Origin: Saposhnikovia divaricata
Lineage: Eukaryota; Streptophyta; Magnoliopsida; Apiales; Apiaceae
Direction of reading: 5' to 3'
Assembly: GCA_036435485.1 (NCBI GenBank)
Contig: CM071601.1
Location: forward strand, 187,214,939 to 187,278,938
Length of the DNA stretch: 64,000 nucleotides
Under the pieces are notes generated by a model, which saw only the letters and a list, made by a program, of their open reading frames with translations, made no database searches and was not told the DNA's origin. The position numbers and the translations under genes are program-made. How positions within the stretch are numbered: position 1 is the stretch's first letter; each line of letters begins with the position of its first letter. Positions 34,352 through 46,810 of the stretch are shown here, in pieces.

Positions 34352-35026
34352 GAGCATCTCCAAGAGCCTCTCTACTTGAGCTCTTAACTCAAAAAATGAG
34401 GAGAGATAATGAAAATGTTACTCCAAGAGACTCTTAGTGGCTCTTAAAAACACTAAGAGCTTCTTCTCTCTCCTCAATTCTAAAAGAGCCACTAGTAGCT
34501 CTTAACTTTTATTTTAATAATAAACTATTCATGTCCACCAATTCTTGCACAACTTTTGATTATAATGGGGTTGATTTATGAATATATTATAAGTAAAGAG
34601 CTAATATAAAGAGGATTGTTGGAGTTTGACACATAAACCAATGTAATAACTTACTAATGTTGTGTTTGGTTGGGATGAATGAAATTGGAAGGAATGGAAT
34701 GAGATTTCAAGTATAAAATGAGTTGAAATTCAAAATTTTCATTCTTTCCTCCATTCCATTCCTAACAATTGATATTATAATTCAAGCATCTCATTTTGAG
34801 AAGGAATGCTCCATTCCTTATCTTCCCCATTTTCTTCACAATTCTTATCATAACAAATTTCTACTATATCAATTTTTTCCAAATCTTCTCTGTAATCTTC
34901 ACTAATTTTCTTTAATTTCACCCATTCCATTCCATTCCATTCCATTCACCCCAACCAAACACAACATAAAAGTTATTTATTTATATTATTTTTAAGAGTG
35001 AATGTAGGAGTCTCTTGTAGATGCTC
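34352..35026. mobile_element. Tourist-like (PIF/Harbinger) MITE
   Basis: TIR GAGCATCTMCAAGAG with TAA duplicated on both sides (34349-34351, 35027-35029), typical of Tourist MITEs. It contains a second MITE. Confidence 0.75.
34658..34966. mobile_element. Nested MITE, TAA target
   Basis: TIR TGTTGTGTTTGGTTGGGRTG, 309 bp, with TAA on both sides (34655-34657, 34967-34969). The interior is rich in ccattccatt words. A related right end (catcccaactaaacataaca) lies at about 34318-34337. Confidence 0.75.
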
Positions 35027-35029
35027 TAA

Positions 35030-35711
35030 CATCTTTAATAATATATGTAGAGTGAGCTGCTAAAAATTCTTTATATTGATAAGCATTTCCCAACTTCCAA
35101 GTGTACCATTTGCAATTGCAAAATACAAAATATAATGATCTATCCTATTTGGAAACTGAATTTCCAGACAGGAAGCAAGGGATGTGAAACAGTAGCACTG
35201 TCACTTAAATGTGGTAGCATGCGTAACCCAGATGGAAATAGTGATTTCAATAAAATGGCGATGAAGCATAAAAAACCCATGATTTGAGTAGAGATAACAG
35301 TTGGAGAAATTCCTAACCTGAATGCAGACATAAACATTTCTTCTAAAATTTACCTACCACTATATATCTAAATAAGTGTAGAACATATTATAGACATGCA
35401 ATGCATGGATTGTAATAAGAATGTGAGAGAGTTCTTAAATATCCACGTATCTGCTCCAAAATATTACAATAATATCTTTATCCTTAAGAAAGCTTTTCCA
35501 TACAAATGAGACATTTTTATAATTTTTCACACTTAACCAAAAGTGCAACTCTCTTGTGTAGAATTTCTATATGCAACTACCAAAATATTGATTGCTACAG
35601 ACACTTTTCAGACCAACATGATGGAACAACGATTGATTTTTTGGACCAGTTTTTGTTAGTGATACTTTTAACCAGTCTCTAACTAAGGAATGCTAAAGGA
35701 TCTCTTCTCTA
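35030..35711. other. Intergenic DNA left of the STE24 remnant
   Basis: No gene recognised. A minus-strand ORF (35337-35140) of 65 codons with a hydrophobic stretch has no family I can name. Part of this stretch may be former 3' UTR of the STE24 remnant. Confidence 0.35.
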
Positions 35712-36595
35712 TCAGTCTTCCTTCTTCTCGAGCTCCTCGATTGCAGCCAACCTTTCAACCAGAGGAGGATGAGAGTAATGATAGGCTGAGTACCAAGGAT
35801 CTGTGTTCATAGCGGACAAGTTCTCTTCCTGATAAACCATCACATACAGTGAAGGGGAAAATATTACTTAAATATACTTTGGAGTAACAATAATATTAGT
35901 CATGCATACTTCAAATTACCAATAGAAATTTTAATTCAACATAAATGCGTGGGCGATAACATTCCTAGACTGGACAGTACATTATCCAATATATCACGCA
36001 TGCAAAGATGAATATATCAGTGGAATTTTGGAAAAGCCTTGGGCTGAACAATGGTCAAGGACCCAGTCTGGGACTGGGAGGCACTATTAGCATTCTACGA
36101 AATGAAAAACTAAGAAATTTATGAAAATGAAGCGATAGCAAGAAAATATACATGTAGTTTCACCAGAGCAGCTCGAAGAGGTTTGGAATGCCCGAGCTTC
36201 TTAGCAAAATCATCGGCCTTCAATTAAAGGGAATTAAATACAATTTGTCAAAAGAAGATAAATGACATTTTTTAAAAGAAAATAGAGATGACACCTATAT
36301 AACTCTCTTTGCATACAAACTTCTCCTAAACTTATCCCCATCCACACAAACAAACTTTACCTGAAACTCAAAAGCTCGGCTGACAAGATTTAGTACAAAG
36401 CTGGTCGGCCGGTCCTGGTAGAACTCCAGGCAGGCTTGCGTGTCCTGAAATACACGTTTTGACCAAAGCTTACAATATGCTGCAGAGGTATTCACTTTGT
36501 GCTGCAGAAAAAAGAGGTATTCACATGGTGTGATTAAGCTTCCAATGACCTAGTTCATGGGCAATAACAGCAAAAATTTCCTCCTCATTTTTGCA
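35712..36595 (-). pseudogene. STE24-type CAAX prenyl protease, 3' gene remnant
   Basis: Four exon-like pieces follow the C-terminal part of plant STE24/FACE1, an ER zinc metalloprotease that trims prenylated proteins. About 36595-36525 encodes the catalytic zinc motif HELGH (IAHELGHWKLNHT). 36444-36361 encodes DTQ...LNLVSRAFEFQ. About 36217-36153 encodes ADDFAKKLG. About 35830-35712 encodes EENLSAMNTDP...SAYHYSHPPLVER and ends in TGA. Most splice signals are kept. The segment after HELGH is scrambled, about nine residues of the membrane segment before LNLVSR are gone relative to the family, and the N-terminal two thirds is absent. I therefore call it a truncated pseudogene. Confidence 0.75.
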
Positions 36596-37512
36596 CTGCA
36601 TATCATCAGTTACAGAGGAGATTTCAATATTCAAAGCAGCTTTCAATTATAGTATGTACTTTATTTGTTAATTTAAAAGAATTCCGGGTTGCTGGTATTA
36701 TGTCACTACAGAAAACATCAATGTCATTCATATTGCACGTTGAACAAGATCAGTTTTTATAAGGGACATCATATGTAATTCATCTCTAGCTCAACTAAAC
36801 AAAAACTATACCGTATATACCGTATACAGAACAAGAAGTCTTAGTAGAGCATCAACGTAAAGTGGGAGGGAAGGATGCAGAACAATTACTGAGTTGAAAT
36901 AGAATAAACTGAATTCATGCCAGGGTAGAGTCAAAATAATATGCATGACCTGCCAGATTTATTAACAAATAAAGCCGACAAGATCAATCTCCTTGCTTTG
37001 TAAACAGTAGTACTAACATTAAATATAAAGTATAAGATGCATCTCCACATTTAGTATAAATCACCCTATTGTATAACGAGAGTCAACAGAGCAGAAAGGA
37101 ACAGCTAAGCAGGGTCAGCTATGCCTTATGACGTGAAAGTCACTAGCAACCAGATTAAAAGATTAAAAGACGCCCAAATCCACTGAAAAAAAGTGGAGAT
37201 TAAAAGATTTGTCGATGGCCTAGATGCAAAGCACTTACCTGCAACCAGATCCCTTTTTTCAAACCTTTACTCCCCTCTCCATTTAATCAGAAAATATAAT
37301 GCATTAAAATATATCACATGACTAAAAATAAGACAAAAAAAACAAAAGAGTAGAAGATCATAGCAACAGTATTAAAAAACCAGGGAAGGAAATTTCGTTT
37401 TGCAAACATCCATGCCAAACATTATTTTTGAATGAAAAAACCTAAACTACTTGAATATTTAACAAGATGGATAGCCGACAGAGCTTTAAATGAACATATG
37501 TGCATCGGCTCT
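36596..37512. other. Spacer between the STE24 remnant and the cupin gene
   Basis: No exon recognised. It probably includes the 3' UTR of the cupin gene near 37300-37512. I searched for further STE24 exons (for example one encoding the segment before HELGH) and did not see any. Confidence 0.4.
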
Positions 37513-39553
37513 TCACTTGGGGGGAGGGAAGAAGATGGCATCTGCAGTCCTTTTAGAGCGGAACTGCTTCTCCACATCCGAACCCACATTAAAAGATGCC
37601 TGGAGAACTTGAGGAGACAAGGCCTTCCATGTGCCTATGCTTCCAGCTAGATGGGTGAAAACCGGACTGCAATAAGAGCACATGTCAAATTAGAATTAAG
37701 ACTTGGTCATATTGGTGAATGAAATGAGAGGGCGTCAAGTAAAGGACTGAGAATTAAGACCCAATAACATATAGTAAAAAACCTATAAGCTACTATGTAA
37801 ATGGTGCTTACTTTGGTGTAGATATGATAGAAAACCATTCTAGGCCTTCAGGATTACCAATCTTCGAAACTACAAAAAATCTGGGCACAATGAACAGATT
37901 GCCAGCCTCGACAGTTGTTTCCAGAACGCGTTTTCCATCTATGCCAACAACCTGAGCACGACCACTGCCCCGGACAATGTAAGTCACTTGGTATGCCGAA
38001 TCACATGAAAACCCTGGAGAGCACATTGCACTTCCATCTAGCCTAACAAGATCAGCTCCAAGTCCAACCTCACCAACCAAAGGCAAATTCTTCGTGTTTA
38101 AAACCACAACCCTTCCACCATTTTTGATATCAACATCTAACGGGGCTTCCAAACAGTTCAACACCAAGCCATTTCGGTGTTTCTCACTTGCCTCTGTGAT
38201 CTTAAAACCTGCATCGAGCTTGACAATACCATTACCTGATTGGTTTCCAACGAGGGTCTTCACAACACTTTCTTCCAAGTCCCATGCCCTGCCTACAAAC
38301 TCAGTTGAAAAGCCTGTGAAGATTCCATTAGAGCCCGTCAAGAAGAAGTTGGTAAATGAACCAGTTTTATGGGCTTTTGAAGTATCTCCCAAGAATAGAA
38401 TTACAAGCTCAGTGTCCTCCTTATTGTGCCACCATGTCACAACACCGAAAGGAAGAGCAATGGAATCCCCTGTCTTGATTGGTAGAACCTTCTCTTCTTT
38501 CTCTGGCAGAACAATTCCAGCCACTCCACTCCCTAACAAGGAATATAAAAAACAGGGTAAGTACAGAAAAAATATAACCATACTATGAACTATGATCACA
38601 TCCATTATAAACTGTTGTGGTTTGTACAGGCCCAAAGTGGAGACAGATTTTATAGTAAAGGCGCGCGCAAGTATTTAAGTTTCTTGAATTCGAAATTACC
38701 CAAAAAACATAGAAACAACATAGAACGGATTAATAGTTTGCACGATAGTGATATGCCAAGTGAAAGATTAGACACGAGTATTACTGTACACAGAAAGATA
38801 CTATAACAAACATAAACTCAAGATTCAACATAAACTGTTTAATCAAAAGACAAGAATGTAACAAGTAATCATGTACAAGTAAACAACAATTATACTTCGA
38901 CAGTGTCCCTGCAGCCTACAATTCTTCAACTGGCCTTACTGAAGATTGAACTATCAAAATACAGAGAGAACTCCAGGAACAGAAGTATGTTTTCCACGCA
39001 AATATCATTAAAACTTTCAAAAATCAGAAACATTTCCTAGATACCATCAATCCACATCCAAATTCTACGAAAAGTTGGACTTACAGATCTATAGACATTG
39101 CTACTTTAAGTTCAAAAAATTCTGGTACTACTATAGCCAGAGCACAAAGAAAACGTTTCATTAATATTATAAACTACGATGATTGATAACAATATACGGA
39201 ATCGAAGCAATTTTTTGACGAAAAACGAATCCTTAAAATCATGAATAGGCCAAACAATTAGGCCATCAATAAAAAGTACCCCAACCATCATTCTTACAAT
39301 TTCTAACCAACACATTCTTCGAACAAAAATAACATAAATATATAGTGAAGACGATACCTTGAAGAACATAAGCGACCTTAGCGGAATCCGAATAACTAGG
39401 AAGTGCAAAGCCATTCTTGTTAAGAAAAAGCTTAGCAGCACCAATATTGCCTTGTTTCAACATTGGTAGATCACTGGGACACCATGCATGGTAGCCTCCA
39501 CCATCTCCTCCGTACACTTTCTTGGCCACTTTCGGTGTCAAATCAATATCCAT
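37513..39553 (-). CDS. Bicupin 11S-globulin-like protein (At2g28680/At1g07750-like)
   Basis: Three exons, 39553-39358, 38532-37812 and 37666-37513, with GT-AG introns (donors GTATCG, GTAAGC; acceptors TTGTTAG, ATTGCAG), give 356 aa, the length of the Arabidopsis relative. Both intron phases restore conserved codons (VLQG/GSG and TPN/PVFTHLAG). The product has two beta-barrel cupin domains, roughly residues 1-170 and 190-340, as in seed-storage globulins. There is no signal peptide (starts MDIDLTPK), so it is a cytosolic globulin-like protein rather than a stored one; its biochemical role is not established. It ends FFPPPK then TGA. No damage is seen. Start chosen because MDIDLTPKxxKKVYGGDGG matches the family start. 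Confidence 0.93.
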
Positions 39554-40345
39554 TTTTTTCTCAACAAAAAATTCAAGAAACAAAATACTCAAACAAGATT
39601 TTTTTTTACTCTCTGCTTTTCTAAGGCTTATTTTGTGCTGAGGAATGAATGGCAATTTGGTGCTTATATAGAGCAACAGTTTTAGTTTGATTCTAATTGT
39701 TAGTCTTAGCCAACACTAATTTATCTATCTAAAGTTTATCTTATCTATTTAAGGACCGATTATGTAGTATATAAAACGGGAACAGATTACTATTGTACTG
39801 CCGAAGCAATACTTAAATTTGATATTTGGTTGTTACTAAAAAATATATTTTCAATTTTTTTTCTATTTTAGAATCATAATTCAAAATTATTTATTTTCTT
39901 TTTTTACAAGTTTTAAAAATTTATCACTAAATATTATTATTAATTTTGTTTCTAGTTCGACCAATGTTCAAAACAATTAAATACAGGCATAATCAGATTA
40001 TTAAGAAGATGGATACATTAATAACCATACTACCTAAATGAGGGATATATATCGTTGAGGATAAACAAGTTATGTAATTTATATCCACAATCATGCATTG
40101 TCAAAAAGTCATCTCAAACTAGATAATTTTAATTTGCCTCCAATCTTAAAAGGGTCCAATTAATTTTAAAAGCTTTAATTGTTAGTTTGAACGTAAATAA
40201 TCAAGAGTTTTGAAAAACCAATATCGTGTACATTTACAAGTCTAATAGTATGTATACATGCAAATTGTGTTGTGGTAGACTGGTAGGTAACTAGTTAAGG
40301 GACATGCAGACATCGTTTTCGTGTTTTTTTATATTTTAATCAATA
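39554..40345. other. 5' flank of the cupin gene
   Basis: Promoter-side DNA of the minus-strand cupin gene. No other gene seen. Confidence 0.4.
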
Positions 40346-40372
40346 CTAGTCGATAAAGCCGCGCTTCGCGGC
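40346..40372 (-). mobile_element. Helitron-like 3' terminus
   Basis: On the minus strand a perfect hairpin GCCGCG-AAG-CGCGGC (40372-40358) is followed by 8 nt, CTAG (40349-40346) and flanking T. The stem differs from the 28-kb copy yet still pairs fully. The body to the right is not delimited. Confidence 0.4.
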
Positions 40373-40609
40373 GGCGTTATACTTTTTCTTAAAACAAATT
40401 CAATATATATTTATTTTATATTATATTATCAATATTAAATTTAATAATTACATAATTTTCTCTAATGTTTCTCGTAAATACGATTCTTATAAATCGATCG
40501 TTCGTGAAAATCGAAACCCCAACTTTTATATATATTATGAATATTTGAAAACTAATTTTAATTCATAAAACTCGAATTCAAAAAAAAAAATGTATAACAT
40601 TGTTAGAAT

Positions 40610-41405
40610 ATAAAAGTTTATTAGTGTTAGAACATGATTATGATGTCTACTTAGTGTTGTCTCCATTAAGGCTTAGTGATGCATCCATTAGCTTAGTGCT
40701 CATCAAGTGCTCTCACCATTAGCTTAGTGCTCATCAATGTTTAGTTATAGTATAGTTTAATCCTAGTTTTGTCCTAGACAGCTGTAGCTGTGCATATATT
40801 TGTTGTCTAGGCAGCTGTAGCTGTAAGTAATTTCTTTGTATTTTTAAATGACTTCTTTAAGGTCTGAATCTGAAGGGAATGTTTCAACAGATTTAGGATT
40901 TTAGGATCATGCTAGGTTTGAAAAGGTTGTGAGTGTTGTTCACAATCAGCTTACCTCTCGAAAATTGAAAGGGGTGGATAACTATTCTTTGTGGAAAAAT
41001 GCAATTACAATGGCCCTAAAGGGTCGAGCGTTAGCTGATCAACTAACTGATGAACCTCCATCTGAGACAACTCAAGAAGGGAAGGCATGGCATATGTCCG
41101 ATGCTAATTTATTGAATTTGTTATGGGATAGCATGGAAACTAAGGTGTTTGATTTGGTCTCACATTGCTCTTCAGTTAAGCAAATGTGGGATTATTTGAG
41201 CATGCTCTATTCTGGACAGAGTAATGCAAGTCGGATTTATGATGTTTCTCAGGCATGGAGTCGTTTCACTATAGGAAATAGATCTGTTACTGAACTCTTT
41301 CCAGATTTCTCTAAACTCGATGAAGAGCTAAATGCGCTTATGTCAGTCACCAACAAAGTGGAAGACATGTTGAAGCAAAAAAGACTTTTATCCATGATGA
41401 CCTTC
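40610..41405 (+). mobile_element. Copia retrotransposon fragment (leader plus partial gag)
   Basis: Leader-like sequence with doubled words (cattagcttagtgctcatcaa; gcagctgtagctgt) precedes a gag reading frame. It is cut at 41405 by E3. No LTR pair or PBS was identified. Confidence 0.55.
40848..41405 (+). pseudogene. gag: Copia gag, N-terminal fragment
   Basis: Reading from ATG 40848, one in-frame TAG at 40902 interrupts it, after which the frame is open to the E3 insertion. Motifs LTSRKLKGVDNYSLWK, WHMSDANLLNLLWDSM, VKQMWDYLSMLYSG match the copia N-terminal and UBN2-like gag domains. The 3' half is absent from the window. Confidence 0.8.
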
Positions 41406-42458
41406 TGTTAGGTCCAAATGTGTTGTAGAGGGGGGGTGAATACAACTTTTCAAATATGAGAAGCAATAAATACGATGCAATAAACGAACACACAGATTCA
41501 AGGAATATATGTCTTATATATAACTTGAAGTGGTTGCTACAACATTCATTACAAAGTATAACAGAAGTTCAGAGAGAAGTGAATGATACTAAGCTCTGTG
41601 AATACACTCTCTCTCTTTTACATGTGTTTCTCTCAAGAATTGCTCTCTATAAAACATTACACAAGTACTTCTATTTATACTACATGTAATCTATGTCCTG
41701 TAGTCTTCAAAGACTAAGATATACGTGGCCCAATGATGTCCACATAAATCTTGCCTTATCTTGAAAGCTTGGAAATCTGCCAATCAGAAGATGCCATGTG
41801 TCATGTTGAAGCTGCACTCTAAGTAGAACTTATACTTGAGAATTTCTACTTAGCCATCTCGAATTTCTAAGTAGAACTTCTACTTAGAAATATTCTACTT
41901 GGTCATCTAGAATATTTAGTACTTAGAAAATATTCTGGTCTTCAACTTGAAACTTCAATGCACATCTTGAACTTGTGATATCTTCATGTCTTCTTTATTC
42001 TTCACCAAGCTCTTGAACATGGATCTTTATTACTGACATAAACTTGCTATCAATGTCCTGACACTTGATGCACTGGTCTGGTTCATAAGTGACTAGTCTT
42101 GATAGTGTTTTTGCTTCTTGAATAAATTACCATATTCACTTAGTAACGTGCCTTTCCAATGTTCGCTTTCCTTCTTGTTCACTTGAAATCAATTTGTCTT
42201 GTTGATATTGATAGTTATGATCTTGATTCTCTATTTCTCAAATCACTGAGGCATGAACAACTTTGACTTGAACTTCTCTCAATGATTTCTTCTTGGCTTG
42301 ATCATAGTTAACATGTTCAATTGTATCAATTACCTTGTCTTCATTTAGTGTTGATTTCTTGTGGCTTCTTGTTCTTGATTGTCTTCTGGTTAAGTATCTT
42401 TTCCTTTAATTGAGTTACATTAGTTATAGTGTTACAAGTTTACACACTCTGCCTTTCA
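41406..42458 (-). repeat. E3 3' LTR
   Basis: 1,053 bp. On the minus strand TGAAAGGCAG...GGACCTAACA with TATAAATA at 41679-41672. About 94% similar by eye to the E5 LTR. The left flank ccttc should reappear after the unseen 5' LTR. Confidence 0.9.
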
Positions 42459-42472
42459 ATCTCCCCCTATTT
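42459..42472 (-). other. E3 polypurine tract
   Basis: AAATAGGGGGAGAT on the minus strand directly abuts the LTR. Confidence 0.8.
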
Positions 42473-42802
42473 GATTGTCTAACAATGACATTCAAATAAA
42501 TGAAGGATAACTCAACTAAACAATGAGACGAGAAAAGATAATTAACATTAAAGTCTTGAATAATTTACAATTGAAATGTACTTGAAAACAATACAAAGAA
42601 CTTAAACTAGAAACAGAATTCGAACTTCGAATTAAAGATCATTTGAGTGATTCCTATCACCTGGATTATTTCATACCTTTTAGTCAAACTTATATTACCT
42701 TATTGGATTCACTCTAAGGTGAATTTTCCTCAAGTGAGTTAAAGCAACCGAAAGACATGAAGTTTTTCCAACTTCAAGTTCACACCACTCTGACCTTTAA
42801 CC

Positions 42803-45800
42803 CTAATTCCGTTTCCTCTTTCTAGCTTCAGCAGCTTGGTCCTTCTCTTCTTTCTGCCTTCTGCGCTTCTCCTTCTGCTGCTGTTCTTTCTTGTACACTG
42901 GATCGTGAAGCTGCTTCCACCTAGCATTCAAAAGACTTACAGCTTCCATTTCTAGAGGATTCTTGGGCTCTGGATAAGGATGTTTGAAAAGCCTTCTGAG
43001 TTTGTCCACCTCCTGAGTAGTCCTGATCTTTGGAATGTCCTCAAAGTTCTTCATTATGAGCTGAGGTTTCCAATGTGTTTTATCAGCTTTAAACTGACAA
43101 TAGATCATCTTGGGGTAGCCCTTGACACGGTTAGTATTGTGGACACTAGCCGCATCTCGCTCCATCCGCTTCTTTTCCACCACTACCTCAGACAGGTAAC
43201 TCATGAGTCTCTGCTTTTCTTGCACATACTTATCTTCCACTTCGCCCCATTTGAATACATGTAATACTCTCTCCAGAAATGCAGCATCTTGAGTCTGTAG
43301 CAGCCATTTTCTACTCATATGCAAGAGTGTTTTATTCTGGTCTGCATCTATGAATGCTAAGGCATCAGCTGTATCTTCAACATAAGCGTGTATCCAGTAT
43401 GCACTATCACTTCCTGGAACACCAACTGCCTCCCTTATCTCTCCTTGTTCCAGTGCTCCAGAAGGAAGAGTCAGAGCTTCATCTACCTTCTTCATTGCTT
43501 GAAGAATATTCCATTTCTTCTCCATCAGCTCCGGCTCAATCTTCACGTTATCTAGAGGGTTTGGGGCAATGATATCACACTTCCACACCTCATTGCTCTT
43601 CTTGAATATGACTCTTTCAATGATCTTCACCGATTTTTCTTTAAGCTCAGAAGCGAATCCCTTACTCATCATTTGTCTACAGACAGCTTTGAGAGATTCC
43701 ACTGAAAGATCCATTAAATCATTTTCCTCCATGCTAACCCCCTTCATCTTCCCGTCAACTACCATCCGGACAAAATTGGGATATGCTGAGAATTCTGGAC
43801 CCTTGTCCTCTGCTAGCTGCATTAACTGATCCCTATACAGAATGCTTAGCTCCTCAGATTGAGAGTATTGAATTTTTGTTGCTAGCAAGAACAACTCTGA
43901 CGCAGATCTTCTCGTTATGAATTGGTCATCCACATATAGGAAAGATGTTGGGACTCCTTCTACCAAAGACAAAATAACCTGCCACTCCTTAAGTGTTGCA
44001 TTGTATCCAACCCTGACTTTAGAAATTAATCTCTTCAAAGCACTTATATAGTCCACAGTCATTGGATTCTTCAAATTCAGGTTGTAGAACAGGTCATCTG
44101 CCTCTTTGTTATGAACTCCTTTCGCACAGGGTCCCATCAATATCTTCCTTGCTTCATCCCACTTATGCCCTATCCTTCTCTTGTCGAGATCAACTTGAGG
44201 ATCAGCTAGCCTTGCAAGCTCATGATCATACTGCTTCCCTTGGAGCTCCACTTTCTTTTCTAGGAACGCAACACATTCTTGCATCATCTTCATTTTATGG
44301 AACTGAGCTTGTTCCAAGGCTAACTGTTGAGCTTTAAGGGTTTCCTCATCAACAGGAATTTCTTCAGGCATTCCGGAAGACATCCCAGCACCTCCACCTT
44401 GTTCCTTCAAAGATCTCTTTATAGCATGTGCCGAAGGTACATCTTCCATATCAGAATCTGAGTCAAGTACCTCCTGTACTGTTTCCTGATGACTCAGGTC
44501 AACGAATGGCTCATCTTGCTCAACCATCATTGCCTTACCCTTTCTCCTCCTCAGAGCCTTTTCATCAACAGACGGCTCAATTTCTATTTCCTTGACAAGA
44601 TCAGCATGTTCTTCAATTTCTTCGATATGAACTGCCTGCTGTCTCGTCTCCTTTCCACTCTCCCCCTTAGGTGAGTTATCCTGAACACCACCTTGCTTCT
44701 CAAATCCACCAGCAGCATAAGAACCTCCAAAACCAGAACCAGAGGCTCCCGCTCCACTAGCACCACCTGCACCAGCATCGGGGGGAGGTTGTTGCGACTC
44801 GAAACACTCCGGGGGCACAAAGCTCCTGAATGCGAACATCATTCTACTGATCTCCACAGCCATTGTGTGCATTGTAGACTCCATTGCCCCCATCCTTTCA
44901 TTCAGAGTGCTTCCCAAGACACCACCAGCATGGCCCAAGTCATTGACCTTGTTTGTCATAGCAACAAAAGCTGTAGCTTGACTTGCCATTCGTGCTGCGT
45001 AGTCATCAAGAGCCCTTTGATTGTTTCCAATGTTAATCCCGAACTGCCCCATCGTCTGCCCGAACTGCCTCATCTGATTTTCCATAGAAGTCATACGTGT
45101 ATCAAGATTTTCAATATTAAGGGACGGTGTTTGGTTTAGGTGACCTCGCTCTAATACGCGTTCTGTTAGTATTTGGCGCTCGGTTTCGGGCCTTAAAAAT
45201 GAAGGTTCCTCTCTCCCTAACCTCTCACACACACTCCCTGTCTCACGCTCGTGTATGTCTTCAATGATTGATCCAAAGTATGAAGCAGTACCTGCAGAAA
45301 TTGGATAAGCAATATAATTGGCAGTTATGGGATCTATTTCTGTTCTGTCCTGAGTTGGAATCTCAGGCTGAGGGGCTGCAAAGTGTTCTTGTACGACATC
45401 AGAACCGATCCTCTTTGCAGCATCAGTACGTACCGGTGAAGGTACGGCTGAAGTTATTAAAACTTCATGTCCTTTTGAAGCAACAGTATCTTCAAAAGGT
45501 ACATAATCCTCACCAAAATCCCTATGTGCAGATTGTTTAAGGGGAGAACCACTCTCGTGAGGTGGAGTGATTGCGTGTGACACATTAGGGTTTGACTGGA
45601 CTTTTGAAGTAGCAGCATGAAAATTTTTGACTTTCTTTCGAATAAGAGGCTGCACTTCGGGGTCACTCTCCTCATCATTTCATACATATACATGTGCTGG
45701 CTTTCTGACTTCCGTTAACAGGGGTGAAAGAGAATAAGAATGTGTGTCAGGCTCAGAAATATAGCTCTCACCCTGGGATAGATCCTGCGGGCTAGCAGTC

Positions 45801-46810
45801 TCTTGGGTCTCGGAATCAGATACATAGGAAGAGGAATGAATAGTATGCAGGGAGAGATTACCTGATTCATTACCTTGTGCATCATCGCTTTGCTCATCAG
45901 GAATCCCATCAAATGCCTCAGCATGAGCAGACGGATTCTGAGCATATGATGAAACTTGCGATGATTCCTCCAAATTGGTAACTCCTGCATCATATGTAAG
46001 CCACATTTGAATGTTTTCAGGAATTGACATCGGTTTACCTTGATGTTTATCCTGATTAGCAATGGTTGAAAGTGACTTAGTGCCCATCCCTAGCGGTGCA
46101 GATGTTGGGCTTCTGGCAAATCCCTGTCTAACAGCAAGAGCATCCTTCGGTATTAAATCATTAATCAGCTTTTGTAGGAACCGAGGAAACCAGCAGACAA
46201 CATCAGTTGTAGTGAGGTCTCTGCTTGCAGGAGATCCCATTGTAGCCACTATCTCAGAGAGAACTATGCGTCCATAATTTATATCCAGTTCTCTTGCTAG
46301 GGCAACTGCAAAGGTTTGCATTGGAATTGGAATTTGATGAAAATCTTTTTCGCGTGCCCGAAAACATCTTGTGATGGCCTCGAAAAAGTAATTCCATTCC
46401 ACATGAAAGAATTGTTTTTGGATGTTTCCAGTGATCCGGCCAGTCGGAGGATAACATCCTATTTCTTCAAAGAATGTGAGGCGTTGTTCCGCTGTAGGTT
46501 CTGGATCATAAGCATCTTTGATCGGGAATCCCAGAACCCTGTTGACAATTTCTTCAGTCACCTCATATTCTTGACCCGCTAATGTAAACCTGAAACCGTA
46601 GGGGGTAGTTTTGCTCCCAAAAGTAACCGCACTAGTCCATAATTGCTGTAAAGCATCATGTACTAGTGTAGGTTTAGCAGTAAAAGCATGGCTAGCCTTG
46701 GAGTACAAATTAAGAAATCGTACCCAAAACTTAAACCGCGGGAGTTGATCACCAATTTCCGTAGAAATATTATAAAAATTGTTTTTAGCAAGTGAAAATT
46801 GGTGAGCCAT
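42803..46810 (-). pseudogene. E3 3' ORF (SIRE env-like position), one in-frame TGA
   Basis: From a likely ATG at 46810 (MAHQFSLAKNNFYN) the frame runs to TGA at 45682-45680, then continues in the same frame to TAA at 42803, about 1,335 codons in all. The first part has a globular stretch (VHDALQQLW...GFRFTLAGQEYEVT...VLGFPI) of the kind seen in plant retroelement 3' ORFs. The middle is Ser/Gly-rich and acidic. A coiled-coil-like, charged region follows, and the C-terminus is very basic (KEKRRRQKEEKD...RKRKRN). No signal peptide or clear transmembrane helix is visible, so an envelope function is not supported. Function unknown. TGA could come from CGA by deamination. Confidence 0.7.

Noticed and set aside
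35140..35337. 65-codon hydrophobic ORF as a membrane protein gene
   Set aside because: Short, no recognised family, no flanking exon signals that I could support.
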